Shown piece by piece: positions 53,301 through 62,905 of a stretch of DNA of 64,000 bases. Source of the stretch: Dysidea avara (lineage: Eukaryota; Porifera; Demospongiae; Dictyoceratida; Dysideidae); assembly GCF_963678975.1 (NCBI RefSeq), contig NC_089275.1:34916226-34980225 (forward strand), written 5' to 3'. The position numbers were made by a program, and so were the translations under genes. Every line of letters starts with the position of its first letter. Position 1 is the first letter of the stretch. The notes under the pieces were generated by a model. It worked only from the letters and a program-made list of their open reading frames with translations, searched no databases and was not told the origin of the DNA.

Positions 53301-56171
53301 AGCGGTTTACCCTGTAGGCGTGACAACATATTGGTGTTATTTTTCGTAAATAATTGCTAATAACTCTTTACCTGTTTATCGTATTCCAGCCAACGTTGGT
53401 ACAGAGATGTGCCTTTATATCCCCCTTCTGTGTGCCAAATTTCAAGGCAATCGGATATTGCATTCGCGTTTTATAGCAGTTTTTGTAAGTGTGTGAAAAG
53501 AGGAAGAAACTAACCCAATTTTTGAAGTCGCTTATCTTGGGAATGCTTGAAGCGATTTCACTCAAATTTGGAATGTGGAGTACTGAAGTTGGAGGGCGTG
53601 TTCACAGCAAAAATCGTCTTGTTTCATCAAGGCAGCACAGAGCTACGGAGGTGTGAAAATTGTGTTTTCGTTCTTCCTGTCAATATTCTCATGGGTGTTG
53701 CACGCCAGCTTCTTGGGCCGCACGACACACTACCATGTGTCTTGATACATTTGGTAAAGGATAGCCATTATTGCTGTGACCTTTTTTGCTCTTCAACTTT
53801 TCAGCAAAGCTTTGCACCCCCCTCCAAACTCTAGATCCACCCCTGACATATCACATATATGTGTGATAGACAATTTAACCTGTACAGTGGCTTGAAATTT
53901 ACTATTCTACGCTTGATGCTGTAGTTAGTCATGTGATACATACATGATACAAACAAGTAATCATTACTAGCAAGAAACTACTTGCAGTTTTTAAATAACG
54001 GCCATTATAATAGTAAACCATAACATTACTATTTGAAAATGTATATTGTTGTTGCTCCATATTTAATTTTGTGTAATGTATGTACTCTTTGTAGAATTAT
54101 GTATCAAAGCACAGTATCCCGTGTTGTCAAGCATTAGAAGACATTTGGTTTTGAAATGGAAATTTGTTGGATACTCACTACAGTTAAAGTATTACATAAT
54201 TGACAATATTGAGCAAAGGCAAACAAGAATTGAAGATAAAACTTTTGAAATGTTGGTTGAATGGAGGCAAACAGACACACATCCCTGTTATTGCAAACTG
54301 ATTTCTGCACTAAATGAACATAAACTTTCTGGTGCCGTGGATGACTTGAAAGTTAACATTAAATCAGGTAAGCACTTTAAAATGATAGAAAGGAACATGA
54401 TAAGTTGTATACTGTAATGCTGTAGAAAGGTGCAGTTTTAAAAAAGAAGTTTGATGCAAATATTTCAGGTGCATGGCAGCCAAGAAATGATATCAAAATC
54501 AATTTTACTATCAATCGTGTTATATACATTATAGTGCTGTTGTTTTGTGGTTGATTTCTCTGTCAAAATAATTATTCTGCAACATAATTGCAACCATTCT
54601 CACTACTAACCATATTAGCCATATAAGAATCATGCCCTTTTATCTGTTTAAAATTTATGTATCAGTTTTCACCAGAATTTACAAAACAGTCACAACAGGA
54701 ACATATTTAGGGGTGTTTCTTGGGGTTCCAGAATCCCCTACAAAATTTGAACTTGTGGGCCTACAGCATAAACACCAACCATCATAGTTTAGATGCACAA
54801 ATGTACAGAAAGATGGGAACAGTGCATGTAATAGGTAACTTGTTCAAAAGAGAACAAGAATACGAATTTAACTATGCAAGGAAAACGTTAATAAAGATCG
54901 AGATACTCTAATAGAGCAGTCGAAAGTACTCTAATTGACCAGTCATAACAGATTGCAAGTATAATTTATTAAAGAATAATGTAAATGCATTGAAACATTA
55001 TTTTGAGCTTTTAACTGAAGAATTTGGATATAGCTATTTGGATCACTACAATACTCCTGACCAGCCATATTAAAACCATAATTGATAGGACATAATGGGA
55101 GCTATGCAATCAGGCATATATTGGAAGATAGCATATCATGAGCTAATAAATTTTGAAGCATTTGATGTTGAAAATTTGTCAGTGGCTGGGGGTTGTGCCC
55201 CAGACCCCTGCATCAATAACTCACTACCAAATCTGGAAAACCCCTTTGAAAATCCTGGATACGTCCCTGCACAATAACCAGTTACAGTATCTGACTAGGC
55301 TACAGCATTCCTCAAATTTTTTAAGAGCCGACTTTGTGGCAATTATGCTCAAATGGCCATTTCTGGTCCAACTATACTGTATGTGAAAAAGGACCTGGCT
55401 TGACAAGAAGGAGTGGAGATTGCCTATAATGCTTTCTGTGCTGATCTTGCTACGTTTTAGCCATTGAGGAGTAAGCACACTAGCCATGTCCTCTTCGGTT
55501 GTTATCCCTTACTATTTTAAAGGCTATACATGGGTGGAGCCCTTCCCATCTCCCCAGTGTAAGCACTACAACACTCCTAATCTTATTATGTGATAGGCAG
55601 CTACTAGTGCAGCAAAGGTGATACATGCATCTTTGTTGATTCAGAATATTTGTGTGTTCACTTCTGAATTTATGTATGTGACCCAAGCAAATACGTATAG
55701 TATGTTTTGCACATGTTTATAATTACTCTATAATTTGTGCATATGGATTTGTACATGTCTGTAGAATATTTGCCCAGTCAGTCTCTAAGCGATGATAAGG
55801 ATACAACAGTTAATATTGGAATACTAAACACTGGTAAAACAGAAAACAAACAATTGTGTGTATTTATGTTGTGTGCATATTATCTAGTACCTGAAATGGG
55901 AGATCTTAACTACATTGTGGTTCCAAAGATTAAAGCACATTGGGAAGATGTAGCTTATGCTTTACGATTCAAAATTCATGATGTTCAAGCAATAAAAGAA
56001 AAGTATCATGAGGACCCGAAGAAGTGCTGTGTTCAACTCTTCGCAGACTGGTTAAGTACCAATAAAGGTGTTACCCCTAAAACGTGGCCAACATTGTTAG
56101 CTAAACTTAAAAAAGTAGAAGAACTCACAGAAGTTGTTGAAAACATTAAGGCTGCGATTGTAACTCCTTAA
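31676..56171 (+). CDS. Gene B: coiled-coil-LRR-ZU5-Death-Death protein (14 exons, ~1021 aa)
   Basis: Exons read as 31676-31739, 32051-32083, 34611-34664, 34763-34825, 36662-36766, 37405-37488, 38516-38578, 39532-39573, 41112-41207, 41490-42916, 43294-43437, 43718-43928, 54095-54367 and 55765-56171; total 3,066 nt, in frame throughout. Residues 22-201 are a coiled coil. Residues ~215-440 are LRRs of the ribonuclease-inhibitor type, ~505-635 a ZU5 domain ([20 protein letters not shown]), ~640-790 UPA-like, ~800-885 and ~930-1015 Death domains. LRR-ZU5-UPA-Death is the order of PIDD; UNC5 and ankyrins share ZU5-UPA-Death. The protein probably assembles death-domain complexes in the cytoplasm (inference). 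Intron 10 would use a GC donor. Intron 12 is 10.2 kb and full of transposons. No signal peptide or membrane span is seen. The exon chain is by eye, without transcript support. Confidence 0.8.
32541..32562 (+). repeat. Poly(G) tract of 22
   Basis: Uninterrupted run of G in gene B intron 2. Likely length-unstable and a sequencing hazard. Confidence 0.95.
33858..34069. mobile_element. Palindromic MITE (copy 2, orthologous to 3453)
   Basis: Same arms and same intron position as 3453-3664 in gene A, with several substitutions in each. Begins GGTACCACTCAAATGCAATG and ends with the inverse. Useful as a clock for the gene duplication. Confidence 0.75.
35183..35212 (+). repeat. (CTGC)n / (CTTG)n tract
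   Basis: Short tetranucleotide run in gene B intron 4: four CTGC units followed by three CTTG units. No other structure recognised nearby. Confidence 0.85.
37552..37713. repeat. (CA)n microsatellite in gene B intron 6
   Basis: CA with GCAC and ATGCATGC interruptions; a ~70-bp block is itself repeated (ATGCATGCATGCACATACAC at 37614 and 37689). Matches the shorter tract in gene A. Confidence 0.9.
37862..38290 (+). repeat. Dispersed repeat, related to 47880-49110
   Basis: GGATCACCAAAGTTTCA..GGTGAGTAGTTTTGGAA reappears inverted at 49005-49040. ATGACGATCTTGTTTAC at 38212 reappears in direct orientation at 47955. So this block is a shorter relative of the element around 46870-49117. Confidence 0.6.
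38697..39130. mobile_element. Palindromic MITE, ~430 bp
   Basis: GAGAGTTTGTAAAA near 38700 pairs with TTTTACAAACTCCC near 39110, and GGGACGAGCACACAA pairs with TTTGTGTGCTCGCCCC further in. Only a short centre near 38930 is unpaired. Confidence 0.75.
39152..39336. mobile_element. Palindromic MITE, ~185 bp
   Basis: GAGCCCATAAAGTCCACAG at the left pairs with CTGTGGACTTTATATGGGCTC at the right, and AATTGTCCTGTATGACCAC with the complementary block near 39295. Directly follows the previous MITE. Confidence 0.8.
39431..39468 (+). repeat. (TG)n plus poly(G)
   Basis: About 14 bases of TG followed by 18 G. Simple repeat in gene B intron 7. Confidence 0.9.
40073..40265. mobile_element. Palindromic MITE (copy 3), TA flanked
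   Basis: Begins CAGTACCACTCAAACGC, ends GAGCAGTACTG, with TA just outside both ends. Same family as 3453 and 33858 but at an independent site, which shows that the family moved more than once and suggests a TA target. Confidence 0.75.
40584..40925. mobile_element. Pogo/Tigger-like MITE
   Basis: Left end CAGTAGTCCCTCTATTATCC, right end AATGGAGGGACCACTG, each beside TA. This is the typical Tigger/pogo terminus (CAGT-GTCCCTC..ATCCG). 342 bp, no transposase. Two CTATTAGAGTA motif variants lie inside. Confidence 0.85.
41276..41396 (+). repeat. (CATA)n microsatellite
   Basis: Around thirty tetranucleotide units in gene B intron 9, 95 bp before exon 10. Reading frames across it are artefacts. Confidence 0.95.
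41490..42916 (+). CDS. Gene B exon 10: LRR and ZU5 domains
   Basis: One 1,427-nt exon beginning after TTCTATTGCAG. About six LRRs follow the L-x-x-L-D/N-I/L-S-x-N pattern (for example [16 protein letters not shown] and [16 protein letters not shown]), 27-29 residues each, as in NLR proteins. ZU5 starts near 42405. It ends in DHFCSICL, with HFC at 42779-42787, where PIDD has its self-cleaving His-Phe-Ser. The exon ends ATGAAG followed by GCATGT, a GC donor needed to keep frame with exon 11. Readthrough would instead reach a stop at 42997. Confidence 0.82.
43294..43928 (+). CDS. Gene B exons 11-12: UPA-like region
   Basis: Exon 11 (43294-43437) begins [12 protein letters not shown]; exon 12 (43718-43928) begins [20 protein letters not shown]. 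Both are in frame with exon 10 and have good splice sites. Length and position between ZU5 and Death fit a UPA domain, but sequence similarity is weak. Confidence 0.65.
43929..45570. other. Gene B intron 12, first part
   Basis: No exon recognised. The run TAAATAAATAAATAAA at 45508 follows a segment (45220-45500) resembling 55380-55470, which suggests the tail of an inserted retroelement. I cannot name the family. Confidence 0.45.
45579..45934. mobile_element. hAT-like MITE, perfect 8-bp TSD
   Basis: Ends TAGAGGTGTGCGAT and ATCGCACACCTCTA; CTAAGGAG duplicated at 45571-45578 and 45935-45942. The interior repeats ATATCTCGATAA. 356 bp. Confidence 0.9.
45991..46044 (+). repeat. 18-bp tandem repeat x3
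   Basis: Three exact copies of TCCATTTTGAGGTCTATC. Confidence 0.95.
46180..46283 (+). repeat. 52-bp tandem duplication
   Basis: Two copies of a unit starting CTTGAAAG(G/A)TTGATGC and ending GTGCTTGCTATC, differing at one base. Confidence 0.93.
47090..47790 (+). pseudogene. Broken reverse transcriptase of a LINE
   Basis: In the frame starting near 47150 the catalytic string WYADDACA is present, followed by a stop and then a second frame. The ORF from 47315 reads [26 protein letters not shown] and VFIPTITGR, matching the region that follows the YADD box in restriction-like-endonuclease LINEs. No full-length frame, so it is inactive. It lies within gene B intron 12. Confidence 0.78.
48090..48850 (-). 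pseudogene. Broken LINE C-terminus, opposite strand
   Basis: Minus-strand pieces give [21 protein letters not shown] and VEPELKPVS, a Cys/His cluster and following region of the LINE family seen at 27960-28900. Later, frame-shifted parts resemble DVTVFNPYA. The opposite orientation to 47090-47790 means at least two events. Confidence 0.72.
49708..50206. mobile_element. hAT-like MITE
   Basis: Ends CAGGGCCAGAGCCC and GGGCTTCAGCCCTG, flanked by CTTAAATC and CTCAAATC (7 of 8 match). Carries the ACTCTAATAGAGCAGTC motif at 49775. 499 bp. Confidence 0.82.
50870..51195. mobile_element. Possible MITE with doubled motif
   Basis: Starts with a GGGGACATGGGGCC palindrome and holds the motif twice (50917-50962), spaced like that in the hAT-like MITE at 22979. 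Outer ends are unclear, so class is not assigned. Confidence 0.4.
51345..53748 (-). mobile_element. Minisatellite-carrying element, copy 2
   Basis: Reverse-oriented relative of 4525-12291. From right to left it has the leader (53748-52981), the motif (52980-52955), the minisatellite (52954-51738), the segment matching 11815-11975 and half of the palindromic MITE. The GTACTT ends are absent. Same order, far shorter array. Confidence 0.82.
51738..52954 (-). repeat. 1.2-kb minisatellite, ~31-bp monomers
   Basis: Monomers such as TAGCTGAACTCTCTACA are the reverse complement of those at 5391-11455. About 40 units, with a ~300-bp sub-block repeated (51960 and 52280). Confidence 0.9.
54095..54367 (+). 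CDS. Gene B exon 13: first Death domain
   Basis: 91 codons, phase 1 to phase 1. Carries the Death-fold pattern: W-KFVGYSL near the start, IDNIE in the middle, then [18 protein letters not shown] and AVDDLK. Acceptor TTTGTAG, donor CAG/GTAAGC. Confidence 0.78.
54696..55269. mobile_element. hAT-like MITE in gene B intron 13
   Basis: Ends CAGGAACATATTTAGGGG and CCTGGATACGTCCCTG are diverged inverses of a CAGGG-type hAT end. No clean target duplication. Carries the doubled motif at 54897-54946. Confidence 0.6.
55765..56171 (+). CDS. Gene B exon 14: second Death domain and stop
   Basis: Begins after GTCTGTAG; the Death fold is [32 protein letters not shown] and [11 protein letters not shown]. 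An in-frame 54-nt segment starting GTAAAACAG and ending TTATCTAG (about 55831-55884) has intron-like borders, and skipping it would give 18 fewer residues. Stop TAA at 56169-56171. Confidence 0.78.
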
Positions 56172-57029
56172 TTTTAAATATAATCCACTGTATACATACT
56201 GTAGGTATTTCAAATAATTCAACTCATAATCTCTGTCTATACATCATTATAATTTTGATATACATATACTTTGCCATTGTAGTCATGAGGGTGACTATTC
56301 TAGCTATATACATACCTGCAGAGTGCAGACAGCATTATTTATAATGTATTGTTGCAACATTTTCTTGATTTTATAGTTACTTGTATGTTACATTACGTTA
56401 GCTTGTTGAGTACTAGCATTGGTACCTGTCCTTTGTGCAGGACTGTTTCACCTTCCACATCAACAACAATGACAAATCAATGTACTAGGAATGAAGCATT
56501 ATTAAAGATCATGTCATGTCCTAAAGTATGCATGGTGATATCACCTTTACCTGAACCATGTTCCATCATGCAATCCTATAATTATAACAGTAAAATGGTG
56601 TAAACAAGCTGGTTAACTAAACAGTAGAACAGCATGTAAGCTAAACCAATAATTATTATGGTCAGCCTATGCGGTGCTAATAGTACCTGTCCTATCAACC
56701 ATAACATGGTCAACAAAGAGAATGAATCAGTACAAAAGTATTTAAAGCAGTACTATTCGTCATAGCTATACTGAAAGCCGCAAAAGTTTTGAGCAAAATT
56801 AACATAAGAATTGAAGTGACAATAAGAAGATGGCACTTACTCTCTAATAGAACACACAGATAAGCGCACAGACAAATGAGCATGCATCCAATTGGCCTGC
56901 CCTATATACCTATTAAATGTGCTAGCGTATACTTGCCAATAGTCCATATGCTGTGAAGCAATACCGGGATGCTATGAACTTGCTATAAGCAATAACAAGT
57001 TAAAGGTTAGAAAAAGTATAACAAGTTAA
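56172..57029. other. 3' flank of gene B
   Basis: Non-coding; no clear poly(A) signal close to the stop. A motif remnant (CTCTAATAGAACA) at 56841. Confidence 0.5.
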
Positions 57030-57300
57030 GCTAGAAAAAGTATGCATCAAAAGGGTAGATAACACAGAAAAAAAAGTTGTTCCTGTGGCTGGATTTGAAC
57101 CCGCAGCCTACAATGGCAGTAATCAGGCTTATACCAGCTGAGCTGTTTGTCCTGTAGTTTGCTATGGAATGCAGCTGCAGTTTTCTCTACATCATGGTCT
57201 TCAACGTGCTGTAGCAGACAAAGAAGAGCATGTAGAAGCTTGCAATAAACTTTGTGATGTAGCCAAATTATGAGCATTTTATTTCGCATGTGAATCATGT
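57030..57300 (-). mobile_element. tRNA-derived SINE, copy 1
   Basis: On the minus strand, an A box-like AGCTCAGCTGG and, about 45 nt later, a perfect B-box type GGTTCAAATCC mark a tRNA-like head, followed by a ~150-bp body. It does not fold as a complete tRNA. Confidence 0.68.
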
Positions 57301-57344
57301 CAATATGTCAAAGATTGGTGAGTAAGCATTGTCCGAATAGCTGA

Positions 57345-57610
57345 CATGAAAAAGTATGTCATGAAAAGGTGGCACTGAGAAGGAAAAAAGTTGTCATAGG
57401 CAGAATCAAACCCTGGACCTTTGGGTTAACAGTTAATGCCTGGGCTGTTTGTTCATGATTTTGACAGGAATATAGTTCAAGTTTTCCTCTACACCAACAC
57501 CTTCAACACTCTGTAGAACAAATGAAAGGGCGTAGTGAATTGTAACAACAAACTTGGAGTTGCCAGATGATGAGCACTTAATTTCAATAAAGTCCCATGT
57601 CGATCGATGT
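57345..57610 (-). mobile_element. tRNA-derived SINE, copy 2
   Basis: Same layout about 320 bp away: AACAGCCCAGGCATTAAC, then GGTTTGATTCTGCC, and a body sharing TTTTCCTCTACA..TCAACA with copy 1. More diverged. Confidence 0.65.
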
Positions 57611-58239
57611 GTGGTTTAGTTGCTGAGTTAGTGGTGTCACAAAGCAGACGGACAGACAAACAGCTTTCAGCTTTAGATAGATAGATGGTTACTGATGATT
57701 TTTGTGAAAGCCAGCTATATGTATACTTAGTATTAACTAGTTACTGCACTGTAAACTCAAATGACCCATATTTTGGGTTGCTGTAAACTACAAATACTTT
57801 GGGTAGTTGTATTTGTGTTTACATAATGAGATAGTTCTATTATATCCTATAGTCTATTTCAACCTCTAGAGAAATGTGAGAAGCAATTGCACATATGTAC
57901 CACTCGCGCGGGTACAACAAACTATCTTCATGGTGCCAGTAATACAGATTATAATGTAGTGCCTTCCCTATCATTTATACACTGCACATGCATCTTCACC
58001 ATATATTTACTTTGAGCAGTAATGAGCTATGAAAAAAGCCTCATTGTTTGTGCTGTTACTTTTACAGTTTTGTATGAACTGTAATACAACAGACATTTCA
58101 GAGACTGTAAGTGTGTAGCAATGAAGTTTGAACACAAACAAACCATGAAAGTTTACCTACTCTAAGGTTACACATGTGTTCTTGCAGTTCCACATTAGCG
58201 CTGAAAGCTGTGAAAGTTAGTAAATGTGCATAAAAGCAC

Positions 58240-58400
58240 AAATTATAGATAAAAAGTTTTAAGGATTGAATCAAACAATGTTGATTATCTGCTTTTGACA
58301 GGAATTAAAGTAGCTCAACAGGGAGTCTTCCCTACACCAGTGCTTTCAACTTGATGTAAAGAATGAACAAAAGCAGACATCAATTGACAGTAACAATTTA
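58240..58400 (-). mobile_element. tRNA-derived SINE remnant, copy 3
   Basis: Retains TTTTGACAGGAAT and CTACACCAGTGCTTTCAAC body blocks of copy 2 plus a weak B-box remnant (GATTGAATC). Confidence 0.5.
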
Positions 58401-58564
58401 AAAGATCATAGGTGTGTAATCTCTCCTAAGTCCCACACACACTGTAAAAATAAGTAGTGAATACTGAGGCAAATAGTGAAACATGTTCCAAACAAAATAA
58501 GAAACCCAAATTTTAAGCTGTGGCAAACTTTTTCTCAAAACACAGCAAATTGTATGTAATGTAC

Positions 58565-58825
58565 CAAAATTTACCCTTGCGCAGGAAGCATGGTTCCTAC
58601 ACGTGTAGGGCTATAATTATTAAGAAATTTTGTAGGAAATATTAATATACTGTATTCCCACTCTGTTGAATTTTGTAAGAAAAATTCCTACACATGGCAC
58701 AAAGTGTAGGACATTCTCATGCTGTGTAGAAATGATTCCTACAAGTGTAGGAATCATTTGTTGTAGGAACCATGTCCATGTTCCTACACAAGTGTAAAAT
58801 TCCTTCCTGCACTTTACCCCAATCT
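58565..58825. mobile_element. Palindrome-rich MITE
   Basis: TTTACCCTTGCGCAGGAAG at the left is loosely inverted at the right (CTTCCTGCACTTTACCCC). Inside is a perfect hairpin, GATTCCTACAAGTGTAGGAATC in effect, and several GTTCCTACAC strings. Confidence 0.6.
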
Positions 58826-59935
58826 TATTTAATTCAGAATATGTTGTGAATGTCACTGCTAATTCTTAGTAAAATGTACAGAGACGTTCACTATTTGCCA
58901 CAGTATTAACTATTTTTTGCGGTGCATTTTGTCCAGTATGGCCCATGCCAGCCTATGAAGATCAACATTAAAATTTTGCAATAATCTTGGAATGAATATA
59001 GAATGGTATGAATAGACTGTCAATCATCATAAGCCACAAAGCTGTTTACATTATTTTTTGACAACACAATGAATTACTCTAATAGAGCAGTCATAAGTCA
59101 TGGGTAGTGTACCAATGGCTTTTTGTGCTATATTATATTTATAATGGGAATCATCTGCAAGTTCTGCAGTGAGTTGGACTAATTGTATATGCACTTCTCG
59201 TTCTTGATTTGTATTGCTGTATATTATACCAGATACGTAGAACATATGTAGCTACTGTACCTGAAATGAAGCAAAAAAATTAATGGTAACTTTGTTTTTT
59301 TGTTTCATTAGTTATTGTTGATTTATGATCTCTATTCAAATTGAAAATTGCCAATTTTTTTCTATTCCCGTTTGCTTACGTTTTATAATTAAGACTGGTG
59401 AACCTGCAAAAAAAAAAAAAAATAGAAAGGTGTCAGACACATTGATTGCTCAATCAACTAAATGTGCATCCCAACTATCAGTTATAAGGGAGGTTGCCTA
59501 CATCTACAACTGTACTTGTGGACATATATAATTCCCATCGAATGTCAATAGTGAGGCCATGACTATAATAATATGCATTACGTATCATTATTTTTCATTA
59601 TACTTGTGGTTAGTTTACGTCACCATCAGTTTTTTTTTTCCTTTCTGTTTTGGGCTGCATAAAGCACCTTTGAAAATGGATCCCTTTTCTACCTGGAAAT
59701 TTTAGTGATTAGAAAAATAACACCTACACATGGAGGCTGTTTAGACCTAGAAACAAGAATGAAAGGTTAGCAGCTAGTGAACTATTCCCTCGCTACCTCA
59801 TAGTTAGAATTAGGTGTTACTAACCGACCAGCAATTATCAACTTAGAGATATAAAAGGAAGTGTATTGTGTGCTTTATTTTGGCAGAAATACTACATAAG
59901 AGAGCATGCAATTATTCAATTTAAACCAAAAAAAA
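58826..59935. other. Intergenic, no gene recognised
   Basis: AT-rich. Contains one exact ACTCTAATAGAGCAGTC at 59075-59091, a poly(A) run at 59408 and a poly(T) run near 59630. Confidence 0.5.
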
Positions 59936-59939
59936 ACAA

Positions 59940-60055
59940 AACCAGCCAAGTTGTAAAAAAAAGGTGCGGCCCCTAGGATGAAAAAAGTTGTGAAATCAAA
60001 AAGAAATGGTTATGAGCCTGTGATAGTAGCTATAGGTTAATGACAATTCAGGTGA
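59940..60055. mobile_element. Half copy of the 11972 palindromic MITE
   Basis: CAGCCAAGTTGTAAAAAAAAGGTGCGGCC-like start, then GTGAAATC, GGTTAATGACAATTCAGGTGAAT in short matches to one arm of 11972-12291. Diverged and shortened. Confidence 0.6.
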
Positions 60056-60446
60056 ATGTGTTGCCTCTCTCTAGAGGTACTAGATGGCATACATCTGCAA
60101 ACTGTGAGTCAGTAATAATGTCAAGGGTTCTGAATGCAATCAGCTTTACTCTATCTTGAACTATTCTACCCAACACTTTCCCCACAGTTTATCCCCCTCT
60201 AATTATCACACAGCTTGAGATTACCATTTTTAGGTATTGGCATAATGAGAGTACTAATCCCCAACAACACAACCATTTTTCCACACTACTGTAAGTCAAG
60301 CAGCTCAACCAGATTCTCAGCAACCACTGAGCCAACAATTCTTGCAAAACACTAGACTTTCCTGCGGCTTTTCAGATGACCTATAGCTGACTGTACCTCC
60401 TCACACTCTGCAGGTGGGGTAGAGTTTAGGTACAGAGGGTGTACAA

Positions 60447-60779
60447 TAGTGTTGTGAACCACTGTCAAAAACCAGTTACTAACTGGTTTTGTCTATGTGA
60501 AGTCAATTATTGGCTCAGTAGCCTTTAAACTAGTTTTGCCCACTCACCTGGTAAACCATAAATTACCCCTGTTGACATTGGGCCTGGTTTATGTGATTGT
60601 AATGGCTGTTATTGTAAGGCAGGATGTTGATGGTTACTTTGGTACCACCCTAAGGCTTCCAACAGGCATGTTGAGTACCATAATGTGTGCTAATTTACAA
60701 TCAGACAATAACTGGTCAATATCCAATTATTCACCTTCCAAAAACTGGTTTTAGTAAACTCAGCAGGTTCACAACACTA
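60447..60779. mobile_element. hAT-like MITE
   Basis: TAGTGTTGTGAACC and GGTTCACAACACTA termini; GTGTACAA (60439) and GTGTATAA (60780) flank it (7 of 8). Shares the TAGTGTTG start with the element at 17055. 333 bp. Confidence 0.85.
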
Positions 60780-60839
60780 GTGTATAAGCATGACCATACA
60801 CTGATAGGTGACAGAACAGCTAAATGCCAGCTACTCGTG

Positions 60840-62040
60840 CATGCTTTGGTCAATGTACTTTAAATTTGGAAGGAAGCAAGAACATGACATTTACAGTCCA
60901 ATTTTTGGTACAGATCAGATAAAGGAGTTATACACAACTTTTTTTTTTCAAAAATGCAAAAGCGGTCACACATAAACAGCTTGAAAATCTGTCCGTACAT
61001 GAAGTAACTATCGCATTGAAAACCTTTGTAGTTTGAAAGAAATCTAGATAATTGCCATGGAGTTATAACAAAAACACCAACCATACGTAATCTAGGTTCA
61101 TAAACAAAGTAATTTGTTGGGGCTCCTACCAGTCAAACCGCTGAAGGCAATGAGTTGAAAATAGTACTGCATCACTGTAAGAGTCTTTCAGTTGTTGAGA
61201 AGAAATCAGATTGAGTTATAATGCGAAAACGAAAATGAACAGCATGTAACCAGTGCATGCTTGAGATACGTACTCTAACAGTGCAGTCACATATATTAGA
61301 GTGTTCAGCTACATTAAAAGTCACCCAGTAGACAGTTTCAGCTACGTTACAGCTAACCGCAGTATATTAACTGAAAATCACTCTGTAGAAATCTCAGCTG
61401 TATTAAAAATCAGACTTCAGCTACATTAAAAAAGTCTCCTTGTAGAATGTTCACCTACATTACAAGTCATTCAGCTGTGTAACAAGTTACCCAGTATAGA
61501 CATTACAAGTCACCCAGTAGAGAGTTTAGCTACATTACAGGTTTCCCTGAAGAGAGTTCAATTACATTACTGACAAGTGAGAGTTCATCTACTTACAAGT
61601 CACCCAGTGAGAGTTCAGCTGCATTACAAGTCACCCAGTGAGAGTTCAGCTGCATTACAAGTCACCCAGAGAGTTGAGCTATGCTACAAGTCACCCTGTA
61701 GAGAGTTCAGCTACATCAGTCACCTGTAGAGATGTAGTAGATACTTCATGTGGCTACGTTACAAGTCACCCAGTAGACAATTCAACTACATTACAAGTCA
61801 CCCAGGAGAGAGTTCAGCTACATCACAAGTCACCTTCAGCTATATACATTATGGAAGTCTCCCTGTAGAGAGTTCAGTCCCATTACAAGCCACTCAGTGC
61901 AAACTTCAGCAACATTAAAAGCCTCCCTGTAGAAAGTTTATATTTTAGGTCTTCTTGTAGAGAGTTCTCAATTACATAATGAGTTACCCAGTAGAGAGTT
62001 CAAGCTACATCACAAATCATCCTGTAGAGAGTTTAGCTTG
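60840..62040 (+). mobile_element. Minisatellite-carrying element, copy 3
   Basis: Diverged leader at 60840-61261, recognised by strings such as CTTTGTAGTTTGAAAGAAAT and GAGTTATAA. The motif follows at 61262-61289, then a ~720-bp array of ~31-bp units built on AGAGTTCAGCTACATTACAAGTCACCC. Monomer sequence differs from copies 1 and 2 but the plan is identical. Confidence 0.72.
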
Positions 62041-62154
62041 AATGAAAAAAACTTACAACCATAGTAAACAATCTATAACTTTTTCATAGTCTCACTGAAC
62101 ACTTTCCTTTTTCATTTCTCCCTCTGCTAACCTGAAGCTTAGCAAGGGAGTGTA

Positions 62155-62905
62155 TAAACAGTGGAATGGACTACTGGAATGGAATTTTTTAAAGTTCAAT
62201 ATCAGTTTTTATATCTAAATAAGTATTACTCCTCCCCTTTAAGTAAGCAAATAAATAGGATTCCCCTTGAAGGTCAGCTCTTTTAGCATAATTCACCTCA
62301 CCATAGACAAAGTTTACTAATGTAATATACTGTAAAGTCAGTTGCAAAAGCAGTTTATTGGGAATACCAAGAAGACTCCTGACTTAACCCTTGTTCCCAA
62401 ATGATAAAAAGTTAGCTAGCTAGTTGACTACATGTATACATTGTTAAAGTACATTCACTGTATAATAAAGTATTATTATCAACTTTACCAGTTAGGCTAT
62501 GGAGGGCAAACACAGAAGGCAGAGCTTCTATGAGGTGTTTACCACTAACCTAGGAGCCTAAGCGAAAATCTTTGGGTAAAGTGAAACGGGACTATCTTGT
62601 ATGTGTTTACAATAAGCCTTTTCCACAATTATGTCTGAAAACAAAATTTAAGCCAAACTTCGTTGTGGCAGTGCCACATTGCACACTAACTGAATCTTCA
62701 TTGAGACAGTTAGTTTCAGACAAGTATTGAGTTATAAGTCATACAAGTGTTGTGGTGAAGAAAAGTATGCTAAAAGAGCTGAGGGAATCCTATTTATTTG
62801 CTTACTTAAGGGGAGTTGTACTTATTTAAATGCAAAAAAATGATATTGAACTTTAAAAATTTCCATTCCACCATTCTAGTAGTCCATTCCACTGTTTATC
62901 CCCCC
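62155..62905. mobile_element. Inverted-repeat element with ~150-bp arms
   Basis: ATAAACAGTGGAATGGACTA near 62155 is inverted at about 62880-62899. The arms continue through AAGTAAGCAAATAAATAGGA and AGCTCTTTTAGCATA. The centre, about 430 bp, is non-coding. Confidence 0.72.

Noticed and set aside
53800..53846. Single hAT-like terminus (complement of CAGGGGTGGATC)
   Set aside because: No partner end or target duplication could be found nearby, so no element is called.
57080..57160. Functional tRNA gene
   Set aside because: A and B boxes are present, but the acceptor stem and the anticodon arm do not pair; it is part of a repeated SINE body.
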